Assembly (NCBI RefSeq): GCF_030161375.1
Contig: NZ_BSSQ01000018.1
Coordinates: forward strand, 62,001 to 126,000
From: Paenibacillus glycanilyticus
GTDB lineage: Bacteria > Bacillota > Bacilli > Paenibacillales > Paenibacillaceae
Reading direction: 5' to 3'
DNA length: 64,000 bases
Numbering within the stretch: the stretch's first letter is position 1; each line of letters starts with the position of its first letter. Shown here piece by piece: positions 16,385-24,634 of this stretch. The position numbers were made by a program, and so were the translations under genes. The notes below the pieces were generated by a model that saw only the letters and a list, made by a program, of their open reading frames with translations, was not told where the DNA came from and searched no databases.

Positions 16385-18319
16385 CTATTTTTTCTGCGCC
16401 GCGATCTTCTCGGCCAGTTCATTTAATTCCGCCCAACGGTCCATTAGCTCCTCGAGCTTTGTCTCCAATTGCTGCTGCTCATCAACTAATTGCTGCAATA
16501 GAGCAGAATCGCTGCCGGCGTTATTCATCTTCTCCGTAACGGCAGCCAGCTGCGCTTCCGCTTTCTCGATCCAGCCGTCAATCTGCTCGTAATCCTTCTG
16601 ATCCTTGTAAGACATGCGCAAACGTTCCACTGCCGCTGGAGAATCCGCTGCCGGCTTCACGGCCGCCTGAGCAGGCTTGCCGTTTCCGGTAGCAGTTCCT
16701 GCCGAATTCGAAGCGACGCCAAACTTCTCAACGTACTCCTGGTATTCGGTGTAGTTGCCGACATGCTGCGTGATCACGCCGTTGCCTTCAAACGCTAAGA
16801 TTTTGTCTACCGTACGGTCAAGGAAATACCGATCATGGGAGACTACAAAAACAACGCCAGGGAAGTCGTCGAGATAGTCCTCGAGCACCGATAGTGTCGC
16901 GATGTCCAGATCATTAGTAGGCTCGTCGAGCAGCAGCACGTTTGGCGCATTCATCAAGACGCGCAGCAATTGAAGACGCCGCTTCTCGCCGCCGGACAAC
17001 TTGCCGATAATCGACCACTGCATTGCAGGCGGGAACAGAAACCGCTCCAGCATTTGGCCCGCGGAGATCGTGGTGCCGTCAGCCGTCTTCACCTGCTCCG
17101 CCCCTTCGCGAATATACTCAATGACGCGAAGCGATTCGTCCATCTCTTCATGCTCCTGAGAGAACCAGCCCAGCTTAACCGTTAGGCCACGCTCGATCTT
17201 GCCTTCGTCTGGCTGCAGCTTGTCCGCAATCAGCTTCAGCAAAGTAGATTTGCCTTCGCCGTTTCGGCCAACGATGCCGACGCGGTCTTCCGGCACGGCG
17301 ATATAGCTGAAATCGCGGATCAGCGTGCGGTCGCCGAACTTTTTGCCAACCGACTCGATTTCTACGATCTTTTTGCCCAATCGCGTTGATGCAACAGATA
17401 CGTCCATCTTGCCGCCCGCTTGTTTAGGCGCTTGCGCCTTGAGAGTTTCGAACCGATCAATCCGTGCTTTCTGCTTGGTCGTCCGGGCTTTCGCTCCGCG
17501 CCGAATCCAGGCCAGCTCATTGCGCAGCAGATTCTGGCGCTTGTCCTCGGAGGCGGCTTCCCGCTCCTCGCGCTCCACCTTCAGCTCAAGGAAGCGGCTG
17601 TAGTTCGCCTGATAGAAAAACGCGCGGCCTTTATCCAGCTCAATAACGCGGTTGCTCACCCGGTCTAGGAAGTAACGATCATGGGTAATCATAAGCAAAG
17701 CGCCTTTGCGCTTCTGCAGCATGCTTTCCAGCCATGCGACGGACTCGTTATCAATATGGTTGGTAGGCTCGTCCAGGATAAGAATATCCGAAGGCTGGAG
17801 CAGCGCCGCGGCCATCGCCACGCGCTTCCGCTGTCCGCCTGAGAATGTCTCCACCTTATCATTGAAGTTCTGAATGCCAAGCCGGCCAAGCGCCGTCTTT
17901 GCTTCGCTTTCCAGCGTCCATGCGTCAAACTCGTCCATCTTCTGATTCGCTTTGATCAGCCGCTCCTGCAGCGACTCGTCGCTTGGCTTCAGCTCAAGCG
18001 CTTCCAGGGCCGCCGCGTATTCGCGCACGGCACGAAGCTGAGGCGAATCGCCGCCAAGCACATGCTCGAGCGCCGTCTCGCCGGGCGCGAAGGCCGGGTC
18101 CTGCGCGAGCATCCGGACAACGACGCGGTTGCCAATCGAGACGCTGCCGGAATCGGCAGGCTCAAATCCTGCGATGACCTTCAGGAACGTCGACTTCCCC
18201 GTTCCGTTTACGCCGATAATGCCAATCTTATCGCCGTCTTCGACGCCAAAGGTCACGTCCTCGAACAGCATTTTCTCGCCATAGCTTTTTGTTATATGTT
18301 CAACCGATAATAAATGCAT
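16385..18319 (-). CDS. ABC-F family ATPase, Uup-like
   Basis: A 644-residue soluble protein with two ATP-binding cassettes and no membrane segments. Walker A is GVNGTGKSTF and GRNGEGKSTLL. The signature motifs are FSGGQRKRVAMAAALL and LSGGEKRRLQLLRVLM. Walker B is ILDEPTNHID and LLDEPTNDLD. The basic linker (RRGAKARTTKQKARIDRFE) joins the cassettes, and a C-terminal coiled coil (about 560-640) marks the Uup subgroup. ABC-F proteins act on the ribosome; Uup is linked to ribosome function and DNA stability. ATG 18319 has only a weak binding site. Confidence 0.93.
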   Translation of the reverse strand: MHLLSVEHITKSYGEKMLFEDVTFGVEDGDKIGIIGVNGTGKSTFLKVIAGFEPADSGSVSIGNRVVVRMLAQDPAFAPGETALEHVLGGDSPQLRAVREYAAALEALELKPSDESLQERLIKANQKMDEFDAWTLESEAKTALGRLGIQNFNDKVETFSGGQRKRVAMAAALLQPSDILILDEPTNHIDNESVAWLESMLQKRKGALLMITHDRYFLDRVSNRVIELDKGRAFFYQANYSRFLELKVEREEREAASEDKRQNLLRNELAWIRRGAKARTTKQKARIDRFETLKAQAPKQAGGKMDVSVASTRLGKKIVEIESVGKKFGDRTLIRDFSYIAVPEDRVGIVGRNGEGKSTLLKLIADKLQPDEGKIERGLTVKLGWFSQEHEEMDESLRVIEYIREGAEQVKTADGTTISAGQMLERFLFPPAMQWSIIGKLSGGEKRRLQLLRVLMNAPNVLLLDEPTNDLDIATLSVLEDYLDDFPGVVFVVSHDRYFLDRTVDKILAFEGNGVITQHVGNYTEYQEYVEKFGVASNSAGTATGNGKPAQAAVKPAADSPAAVERLRMSYKDQKDYEQIDGWIEKAEAQLAAVTEKMNNAGSDSALLQQLVDEQQQLETKLEELMDRWAELNELAEKIAAQKK

Positions 18320-18507
18320 AAGAAGGTACCCTACTTTACATCCAAAAGTGCACCTGCCCGCTTGCGGCAGCTGCCATCCGTATCATACCATATTCCGCCG
18401 TCTGCTGGCACCAAGGGCGCAATGCCTGAGCAACAAGTATGCTCACCGGTTTCGCCTCATGCTGACAATGGCCCAATCAGCTCATTTCGCCAACTTTGCT
18501 CTCCTCT

Positions 18508-18528
18508 TAACGATGCCGCGCATCGTTA
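18508..18528. repeat. 8-bp palindrome upstream of the ABC-F gene
   Basis: TAACGATG and CATCGTTA flank a five-base loop. It is about 190 bases upstream of the ABC-F start and 70 bases after the fumC stop. It could be an operator or a leader hairpin. The rest of 18320-18556 shows no gene. Confidence 0.4.
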
Positions 18529-18556
18529 GGACCAACTAACTGCCGACGGTCCGCAC

Positions 18557-18592
18557 AAAAAAACAAGCCCCGGGAACCCCCGGGGCCTCTTC
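18557..18592 (-). terminator. intrinsic terminator after fumC
   Basis: On the - strand AGGCCCCGGGGG and CCGGGGCTT form a GC-rich hairpin followed by GTTTTTTTG, just after the fumC stop. Confidence 0.9.
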
Positions 18593-18597
18593 ATCTA

Positions 18598-19983
18598 TTA
18601 ATGTTTGCCAACCATTGCTTCCGGCTTCACGTATTCGTCGAACTGTTCCGAAGTGAGGAGACCGCTTGCGATCGCGGATTCTTTCAGCGTCAGTCCTTGT
18701 TTGTGCGCGTTTTTCGCGATTGCCGCCGCGTTCTCGTAACCGATGTACGGGTTCAGCGCCGTTACGAGCATAAGCGATTGCTCGAGGTTGCGCTTGATTA
18801 CCGCTTCGTTTGGCTCGATGCCGATCGCACAGTTGTCGTTGAACGAAATCATGCCGTCCGCCATCAGAGCAACGGATTGCAGGAAGTTGTAGATAATAAC
18901 CGGCTTGAACACGTTAAGCTCGAAGTTGCCTTGGCTTGCCGCAAAACCGATTGTCGCGTCGTTGCCGAATACTTGGCAAGCTGCCATCGTCAACGCTTCG
19001 CTTTGCGTAGGGTTAACTTTACCCGGCATGATCGAGCTGCCCGGCTCGTTCTCCGGAATCGTAATCTCGCCAATGCCGCAACGAGGACCGCTTGCGAGCC
19101 AACGCACGTCGTTGGCGATCTTCATCAAATCCGCCGCGAGCGCTTTGACCGCGCCATGCGCGTACACGATTTGGTCATGGCTTGTCAGCGAGTGGAATTT
19201 ATTTGGAGCCGTAATGAACGTTTTGCCAGTGAGAGCCGTTACTTCTTCCGCTACTTTCACCGCAAAGTCCGGATGAGCGTTAAGGCCTGTACCAACCGCC
19301 GTACCGCCAAGCGCCAGTTCGCGCATCGTGTCAATGCTTTGAATCAGCATCGCGCGCGTTTTCTCGAGCATCGCATGCCAGCCGCTGATTTCTTGGCCTA
19401 GCGTAATTGGCGTAGCATCCTGCAGATGCGTTCTGCCGATTTTCACGATGTTATCGAACTTCTCCATTTTTTCAACGAATGTACCCGCAAGCACATCGAT
19501 TGCCGGGATCAGCTTATCCTCTACATCAATAACGCCAGCGATGTGAAGAGCTGCAGGGAACGTATCGTTCGAGCTTTGGGAACGGTTTACGTCGTCGTTC
19601 GGGTGAATGCGGGCTTCGCTGCCGCGTTCGGCAAGCAGCTGGTTCGCGCGGTGAGCAACCACTTCGTTCACGTTCATGTTCGTTTGCGTGCCGCTGCCTG
19701 TCTGCCATACGACAAGAGGGAAATGCTCGTCCCACTTTCCAGCCACAATCTCGTCAACCGCTTCGCCGATTACGCCGGCTTTCTCCGCCTCGAGCTTGCC
19801 CAGCTTCAGGTTTGCGTTAGCCGCAGCTTTCTTGATAATTGCCATCGCGTATACGACTTGAATCGGCATTTTCTCGCCGCTGATTTTGAAGTTCTGAAGG
19901 CTGCGCTGGGTTTGAGCTCCCCACATTCTGTCCGCAGCTACTTTGATCTCGCCCATTGTATCTTTCTCAATCCGGTATTCCAT
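18598..19983 (-). CDS. fumC: class II fumarate hydratase
   Basis: A TCA-cycle enzyme interconverting fumarate and L-malate without an iron-sulfur cluster. The 461-residue length is usual. It has the active-site segments SGTQTNMNVNEV, NDDVNRSQSSNDTFP and GRTHLQDATP, and the superfamily signature GSSIMPGKVNPTQSE with the flexible catalytic loop. The start is ATG 19983, with AAGGAGG 12 bases upstream. It is a single gene. Confidence 0.97.
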   Translation of the reverse strand: MEYRIEKDTMGEIKVAADRMWGAQTQRSLQNFKISGEKMPIQVVYAMAIIKKAAANANLKLGKLEAEKAGVIGEAVDEIVAGKWDEHFPLVVWQTGSGTQTNMNVNEVVAHRANQLLAERGSEARIHPNDDVNRSQSSNDTFPAALHIAGVIDVEDKLIPAIDVLAGTFVEKMEKFDNIVKIGRTHLQDATPITLGQEISGWHAMLEKTRAMLIQSIDTMRELALGGTAVGTGLNAHPDFAVKVAEEVTALTGKTFITAPNKFHSLTSHDQIVYAHGAVKALAADLMKIANDVRWLASGPRCGIGEITIPENEPGSSIMPGKVNPTQSEALTMAACQVFGNDATIGFAASQGNFELNVFKPVIIYNFLQSVALMADGMISFNDNCAIGIEPNEAVIKRNLEQSLMLVTALNPYIGYENAAAIAKNAHKQGLTLKESAIASGLLTSEQFDEYVKPEAMVGKH

Positions 19984-20087
19984 GCTCTTAAACGGCCTCC
20001 TTCATGTTTACATGCACATAGTACTACTTTATACAAAATCACCCGGTCATTTCAATACGATTACCGTTTCATATCCATGCCGGGGCG

Positions 20088-20134
20088 GCATAATTCCTTG
20101 CCTGGCACGCACAAAACGCCCTGTGCAAGGGAAT
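20088..20134 (-). repeat. hairpin between the aldolase gene and fumC
   Basis: AATTCCTTG (left) and CAAGGGAATT (right) form an imperfect stem 35-80 bases after the aldolase stop. There is no T-run, so it is a weak terminator candidate at best. Confidence 0.3.
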
Positions 20135-20168
20135 TCTCCTTCTCCCCCACACAGGACGCTTCTTAAAC

Positions 20169-20837
20169 TTACAGGCCTTTCGCCGCGCGATAGGCTTCCA
20201 TATATGCGTTTGCTTTTTGCTCGATCAGCGAGAAGTCGCCCGTTGCCACCGCATCCTTCGTCAGGTCGGAACCGATTCCCACGGCCACCGCGCCAGCTTT
20301 GATCCAATCCTTCAGATTGGAGAGCGATACGCCGCCCGTCGGCATAATGTTCGCTTGCGGAAGCGGACCTTTGATCGACGGAATAATGCTTGGCGAGAAC
20401 AAGTTGCCAGGGAACAGCTTCACTACGTCAACGCCCAGCTCAAGCGCGCTTTGAATTTCATGAATCGTCATCGTTCCCGGCATAACCGGAATCGCGTAAC
20501 GGTTGCAAAGCTTAATCGTATCCGGGTTAAAAGCAGGCGCTACCACAAATTCCGCACCAGCCATAATTGCCGCGCGAGCCGTCTCCGGATCAAGAACCGT
20601 ACCTACGCCAATGATTGCGAAGTTGTCCGAATCAGGAGATACCGAGCTCGAATACTCTTTCGCCAGCTGCTCGATCGCGCGAAGCGCAAACGGCACTGTC
20701 ATCGTAATTTCGATCGCTTTAATTCCGCCTTTAATGGCATGGCGCGCCATCTCGGCGACTTCCTCCGGCGAATCCGCGCGCAGAACCGCAACGACACCCG
20801 CCTCCGTTAATTGCCCAAGAACTTTCAGCTTCTTCAT
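20169..20837 (-). CDS. eda: KDPG/KHG aldolase (2-dehydro-3-deoxy-phosphogluconate aldolase)
   Basis: A 222-residue class I aldolase that cleaves 2-keto-3-deoxy-6-phosphogluconate to pyruvate and glyceraldehyde-3-phosphate, or 4-hydroxy-2-oxoglutarate to pyruvate and glyoxylate. The Schiff-base Lys is about residue 140 in DVVKLFPGN, Glu43 lies in IEITMTVP, and the phosphate-binding GGVSLSNL is present. ATG 20837 follows GGGAGGTC. It would suit the end of the aldonate pathway begun by the dehydratase at 3517, but it is 16 kb away and no 2-keto-3-deoxy-sugar kinase is in the window. Confidence 0.93.
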   Translation of the reverse strand: MKKLKVLGQLTEAGVVAVLRADSPEEVAEMARHAIKGGIKAIEITMTVPFALRAIEQLAKEYSSSVSPDSDNFAIIGVGTVLDPETARAAIMAGAEFVVAPAFNPDTIKLCNRYAIPVMPGTMTIHEIQSALELGVDVVKLFPGNLFSPSIIPSIKGPLPQANIMPTGGVSLSNLKDWIKAGAVAVGIGSDLTKDAVATGDFSLIEQKANAYMEAYRAAKGL

Positions 20838-20951
20838 GAATAATGACCTCCCATAGTCATAAGCGAATTAAACTTTAAAAGATTGAACATTCCCGCTCCA
20901 TTATAGGCCTATATTTGACATTCGGACAACCCTAGCAAAAAACTGGTTCCG

Positions 20952-20979
20952 TTTTTACTTGTAAGCGGATACTTATAAT
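20952..20979 (+). promoter_or_regulatory. promoter of the small Sm-like gene
   Basis: A consensus -10 TATAAT at 20974 lies about 45 bases before the start codon. The -35 (TTTTTA at 20952) is weak. Confidence 0.5.
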
Positions 20980-21019
20980 ATACATAGTCAATCCTTCCAA
21001 TTAGAAAGGAATGATTCTA

Positions 21020-21241
21020 ATGACAACGCCATCCGTCTCGCATCTCATTACGCCCGGATCAACCCTCTATTCCCTGATGACCCGTCACAAGGGCCAGCTA
21101 ATGACCGTATCGACCGCCGCCGGCGAAGTACAGGGTTATCTAACGGCTTTTGATCCTACTTACCTCACCTTGACGACCGATTTGAATCAGACTAAATACG
21201 TGCTTGTCATGAACATCGCGTCGTTTTCTTTTGATGCATAA
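21020..21241 (+). CDS. small Sm-fold-like protein of unknown function
   Basis: A 73-residue protein. After a short N-terminal segment come alternating beta-strand stretches (GQLMTVSTAAG, VQGYLTAFDPTYLTLTT, YVLVMNIASFSF), which resemble the five-stranded Sm/Hfq fold and the small DUF2642-like proteins of spore formers. I cannot see the Hfq RNA-contact residues (QNE, KHAIST), so it is not Hfq itself. ATG 21020 is chosen over ATG 21011 because AGAAAGGA ends nine bases before it. It is a single gene with a good -10 and a strong terminator. Confidence 0.7.
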   Translation: MTTPSVSHLITPGSTLYSLMTRHKGQLMTVSTAAGEVQGYLTAFDPTYLTLTTDLNQTKYVLVMNIASFSFDA

Positions 21242-21255
21242 ATCCATCGCAAAAA

Positions 21256-21307
21256 GAGGGTATCTCCCGCCGGCCAATCGGCTACTTGGGAGATACCCTC
21301 CTATTGT
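21256..21307 (+). terminator. bidirectional terminator, 13-bp perfect stem
   Basis: GAGGGTATCTCCC (21256-21268) pairs with GGGAGATACCCTC (21288-21300). It separates the small Sm-like gene from the convergent Dabb gene. The left flank AAAAA gives a T-run on the - strand. Confidence 0.85.
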
Positions 21308-21308
21308 T

Positions 21309-21617
21309 TTACACTTCGGTATAATCAATCTCGAGAAAGGCTTCTACTTCCTTCTCCCAACGCTCCGCTACGAAAGCGGCGTGCAGCGGATGAGCATTAT
21401 AAGCCTCATAAGCCGCTTGGCCCGCAAACTCCATCGAAAATCCGAATTTGTAGTCGTTTTTCGGACTAACTTGACGGAATACCCGGAACTGCTGAACAAC
21501 CGGTATAGAACTAAGAATAGCTTTGCCGTCCTCCAGAAACTTGCTTTCAAGCTCTGAACCATCGGCATGTTTTAACGTAAAAATAACGGAATGCTGAATC
21601 CATGTTGCTGCAGGCAA
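21309..21617 (-). CDS. Dabb (stress-responsive A/B barrel) domain protein
   Basis: A 102-residue single-domain protein of the dimeric alpha/beta barrel fold. Signatures are the early HSVIFTLK strand with its conserved His, YKFGFSMEF, and the C-terminal YNAHPLHAAFVAERWEKEVEAF. Family members are small stress-induced proteins or cyclases; the function here is unknown. The start is TTG 21615-21617 with AGGAG upstream. It follows the dioxygenase gene by about 60 bases and may be co-transcribed with it. Confidence 0.85.
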   Translation of the reverse strand: MPAATWIQHSVIFTLKHADGSELESKFLEDGKAILSSIPVVQQFRVFRQVSPKNDYKFGFSMEFAGQAAYEAYNAHPLHAAFVAERWEKEVEAFLEIDYTEV

Positions 21618-21675
21618 GTGCTTCCTCTCCTTTTTAGAACGCTATGATCAGGTAAGGCCTGCCCTAAGTATATAA

Positions 21676-22608
21676 TTAATAGGGACGATCGCCAATAATC
21701 GAAATCCGTTCAGCAACGCGGCGGTTCGGATAATAATCGGATGAAGCATAATGCTGGGTTGCCCGGTTATCCCACAGGGCGATGGAGTTTTTCTCCCAAC
21801 GGAAGCGTACTTGATACTCCGGAATTTCCGCTTGGCGGAACAGATACTGGAGCAACTTCTCTCCTTCTTCCTCATCTAATCCAACGACTCGCGTCGTAAA
21901 TACTGCATTAACGAACAACGTCTTGCGCCCCGTCTCCGGATGCGTGCGTACGATTGGATGCTCGGCTGCAGGGAATTCCGCTTGCTTCTGAGCGAGCAGC
22001 TCAGGCGGCATATTACGGCCAAATGTCGGCGTAAAATCATGAATAGCCGTCAAACCGTCAATTCGGCTCTTCACCTCTTCAGGCAGGTTATCGTAAGCGG
22101 CGCCCATGTCCGCCCAGAGCGTATCTCCGCCTTGCGGCGGAACTTCGGACAAGCGGAGCACAGCGCCAAGGGATGGCTCAAGACGCCAGCTAACATCCGA
22201 ATGCCAGTTATTCTCCTGTCCCTTCATGTTGGCATCCTTCTCGAACCGGGTAATTTCAGCCGCCGCGCCTTTTGGCAGGAACGGATGATTCTCCAGCTCT
22301 CCCCATTGCTTAGCGAAGTTCAGTTGTTGCTCGCTCGTAATGTCCTGGTTGCGGAAAAATAACGCCTTCCACTCCAGCAAGGCACGGTGCAGCTCGGCCT
22401 TTACCTCGGGAGATACTTGCTCGCGGAGGTCTACGCCTTCAATCTCCGCCCCGATAACCGGTCCAAGCGGCTTTAGCGTAAACAAGGTATAGGTGCGGTC
22501 TTCTAGTCCTTCCGCCAGCCGCTGCAAGTAACGCGGTCCTCCTTGAATCGTGCGTTTCGCAAAAAGATCGAATTGGCGAGATGTGTCTACCGTTAATTGA
22601 GTCATCAT
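21676..22608 (-). CDS. TauD/TfdA-family Fe(II)/2-oxoglutarate dioxygenase
   Basis: A 310-residue dioxygenase that hydroxylates a sulfonate or alkyl sulfate so that sulfite or sulfate is released. The iron facial triad is visible as NWHSDVSW (His-x-Asp) and the distal His in ATQHYASSDY, with the 2-oxoglutarate-binding Arg near RRVAERISI. Two adjacent ATGs (22608 and 22605) follow GAAGGAGCGA; the second has the better spacing. It follows ssuA by 25 bases. With ssuA, ssuB and ssuC it suggests alkylsulfonate or sulfate-ester use as a sulfur source. Taurine is only one possible substrate. Confidence 0.9.
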   Translation of the reverse strand: MMTQLTVDTSRQFDLFAKRTIQGGPRYLQRLAEGLEDRTYTLFTLKPLGPVIGAEIEGVDLREQVSPEVKAELHRALLEWKALFFRNQDITSEQQLNFAKQWGELENHPFLPKGAAAEITRFEKDANMKGQENNWHSDVSWRLEPSLGAVLRLSEVPPQGGDTLWADMGAAYDNLPEEVKSRIDGLTAIHDFTPTFGRNMPPELLAQKQAEFPAAEHPIVRTHPETGRKTLFVNAVFTTRVVGLDEEEGEKLLQYLFRQAEIPEYQVRFRWEKNSIALWDNRATQHYASSDYYPNRRVAERISIIGDRPY

Positions 22609-22633
22609 AATCGCTCCTTCTAATTTAAATGGT

Positions 22634-23665
22634 TTATTGGGACAGCTTCTCAAGATAACTAGTTACAACGTGATCCTGGAAGCTAATCTTATTCTTAATG
22701 AAGCCGTTGCCGAGCAAGAGCTCCGCCGACTTCTGCTGGGCATCCAACTCTTCTTGGGTATAAGCGCGAAGGCTTGGGGCAGAGCTGGCAAGCAGGGCTT
22801 TCACCACGCCTGCATCGATCTTTTTGAGGTCGGAGTAAATCTTCACCGCTTCGTCGGTATTGGCGTTCTGCCAATCGATCGCTTGCTTGTATACCTTCAG
22901 GAACGCCGTTACAAGCTCCGGATTACTCTTCGCAAAATCCGTTCTGGCAATAGCCGATACCGGTGCTGCAATCCCCTCATTCGAACCCGCAATAACCGTC
23001 GCTTTGCCCGATGCCGTTTCCTTCGTCGTATAAGGATCCCAAGTTACCCACGCGTCTACCTTGCCGGTCTCAAAGGCTGGCAGCGCATCCTCCGGCTGCA
23101 GGGCAATAAGATTCACGTCCTTATCGCTTAGCCCGTATTTCTCCAGCACCTTCAGCAGGAATACATGTGCCGTTGTGCCTTTGGCCACCGCAACCGACTT
23201 GCCTTTCAAATCTTCAACCTTCGCGATGCCTTTGTCTTTTGGGGTAATAATCGAATTCGACAGCTTGCCGTCGCTTAGAAGGGCAATCACTTCGAACGGA
23301 AGGTTGGCCGATAACCCAGAGATCGTAGCGCCATCCCCCAGGAAGGACAGATCTACGCGCTTGGATGCCAGCGACTCGAGCAGCGGCGGACCGCTCTGGA
23401 ATTCGCTCCATTTGACATCGGCGTTTACCGTCTTGAATTCTTCCTCGAGCCAGCCCTTTTCCCTAGCTAGCAGGAGAGGCGTTAAACCGCCGTTAATCGC
23501 AACGTTGACCGTCACATGCGGTCTCTCTGCCGCACCTTCGTTAGCTGCTGCATCGGAACCTTTCGCCCCCTTCGACTCCTTGCCGCCGCAGCCGGCCATC
23601 ACCGCAACTAGCGTGATGACCGATATTGCCGTGATCGTGAGCGTTCGCAACTTGCTTCTTTTCAT
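22634..23665 (-). CDS. ssuA: aliphatic sulfonate ABC transporter substrate-binding lipoprotein
   Basis: A 343-residue binding protein of the NMT1/SsuA type. It has a signal peptide with lipobox VMAGC, then VNVAINGGLTPLLLAREKGWLEEE, FQSGPPLLESLASKRVDLSFLGD, VAKGTTAHVFLLKVLEKYGL and VDAWVTWDPY, all normal for sulfonate binders. ATG 23665 is chosen because GGGGAG lies nine bases before it. It is preceded by a promoter and a structured leader RNA that ends in a terminator. The dioxygenase gene follows in the same operon. Confidence 0.92.
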   Translation of the reverse strand: MKRSKLRTLTITAISVITLVAVMAGCGGKESKGAKGSDAAANEGAAERPHVTVNVAINGGLTPLLLAREKGWLEEEFKTVNADVKWSEFQSGPPLLESLASKRVDLSFLGDGATISGLSANLPFEVIALLSDGKLSNSIITPKDKGIAKVEDLKGKSVAVAKGTTAHVFLLKVLEKYGLSDKDVNLIALQPEDALPAFETGKVDAWVTWDPYTTKETASGKATVIAGSNEGIAAPVSAIARTDFAKSNPELVTAFLKVYKQAIDWQNANTDEAVKIYSDLKKIDAGVVKALLASSAPSLRAYTQEELDAQQKSAELLLGNGFIKNKISFQDHVVTSYLEKLSQ

Positions 23666-23726
23666 AAGTTCCATCTCCCCGTTTAAATTTCTAGTTAACA
23701 CACCAACTTAATCGGAATTAGAGAAT

Positions 23727-23858
23727 AAAAAAAGATCCGACCCATAACCTCCCCCGTGACCAGGCGGAACGTTATGCGATCGAATCTCCGGTAGACCAGT
23801 CGATTCTTTTATCTCTTCATTCAACAAACTGATAAATCAATCAATTTGTCATTTGGTG
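23727..23858 (-). promoter_or_regulatory. candidate attenuator leader RNA of ssuA-tauD (copy 1)
   Basis: Read on the - strand. P1 (23824-23849) pairs ACAAATTGAT with ATCAGTTTGT across loop TGATTT. P2 (23782-23806) pairs GAATC with GATTC outside CTGG...CCGG. The terminator then pairs GATTCGATC and CATAAC with GTTATG and GGTCGGATC, followed by seven T (23727-23733). P2 and the terminator compete for the same GATTC. The second copy before ssuB conserves the design with compensatory changes. I do not recognise it as an S-box, T-box or other named riboswitch. Confidence 0.75.
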
Positions 23859-23864
23859 ATTCTG

Positions 23865-23893
23865 ATATTATCAGCTGCGATTTTTGCTGTCAA
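23865..23893 (-). promoter_or_regulatory. sigma-A promoter of ssuA-tauD
   Basis: On the - strand there is TTGACA (23888-23893), 17 bases, then TAATAT (23865-23870). Transcription would start near 23858 and yield the attenuator leader. Confidence 0.8.
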
Positions 23894-23929
23894 CCATTAT
23901 TTTCCGATTATTCCAACCTGTATAGTTAA

Positions 23930-24520
23930 CTATCTAATTACAAGCCGCAACATCCTATCGACAGCCTGATCGGAAGGTTCGCCGAAGCCGCGGTAACCCC
24001 AAATGGACGTGCCTTGAAACAACGACAGCAATAACGTTGCAAGTTCAATGGAGTCGCCTTCAACGATCGTACCCTCCGCTTGCCCATCGCTAATAATATC
24101 CGCGAGCAGATCCCGGTTGTATAGCGCTTTGTCAAGAATGACAGCTTTCTCCTCCGCGCTTAATACTTCGGTCGCCTGCGCTTGCAGCACAACCCAAAAG
24201 TGCGTGGAAGTCCTGCCTTTGATTAAATATTGCGAGATGAGCCATCTCAGCTTATCCACGGTTGTTCCTTGCAATCCGCGCGCTTCCAAGAGCAGCTCCG
24301 TATATCTTTCTTGCGAAGATACGACAAGGGTAAGCAATATTTGCTCTTTGGATTCAAAAAAATTATAAACATGGCCGTAACTCAAGCCCGCTTCTGCCGC
24401 GATATCGGATATTTTCGCAACCGCCACGCCGCGCACGGCAAACACCGTGGCAGCTGCCGACAAGATCTGATTACGGCGCAATTCCCTCTGTTCTTGATCC
24501 TTGATGACGTTTCTAGCCAT
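23930..24520 (-). CDS. TetR-family transcriptional regulator
   Basis: A 196-residue repressor. The N-terminal helix-turn-helix is ILSAAATVFAVRGVAVAKISDIAAEAGLSYGHVYNFFESKEQIL (about 15-60), and the C-terminal ligand and dimer domain is not assignable. ATG 24520 is preferred because AAGGAG lies eight bases before it. It lies just upstream of the ssuA promoter on the same strand and divergent from the exonuclease gene. It could control either, but no palindromic operator is obvious. Confidence 0.9.
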   Translation of the reverse strand: MARNVIKDQEQRELRRNQILSAAATVFAVRGVAVAKISDIAAEAGLSYGHVYNFFESKEQILLTLVVSSQERYTELLLEARGLQGTTVDKLRWLISQYLIKGRTSTHFWVVLQAQATEVLSAEEKAVILDKALYNRDLLADIISDGQAEGTIVEGDSIELATLLLSLFQGTSIWGYRGFGEPSDQAVDRMLRLVIR

Positions 24521-24634
24521 GCTCTCTGCTCCTTTTGTCATGAGCCTCTCATAAGGTTCTCATGCGTGCATTCCTGTTTCTTTCTCATTTCTGTTAGAAT
24601 GGATAAGCATGAGTTATTAATCGGGGGTAAATAA

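Noticed and set aside
23727..23858. S-box (SAM-I), T-box or ANTAR-target identity for the ssu leaders
   Set aside because: The S-box core and the T-box GGTGG-type antiterminator sequence are absent. The six-base loops (TGATTT, GGAAAT) do not follow the A1/G4 rule of ANTAR targets.
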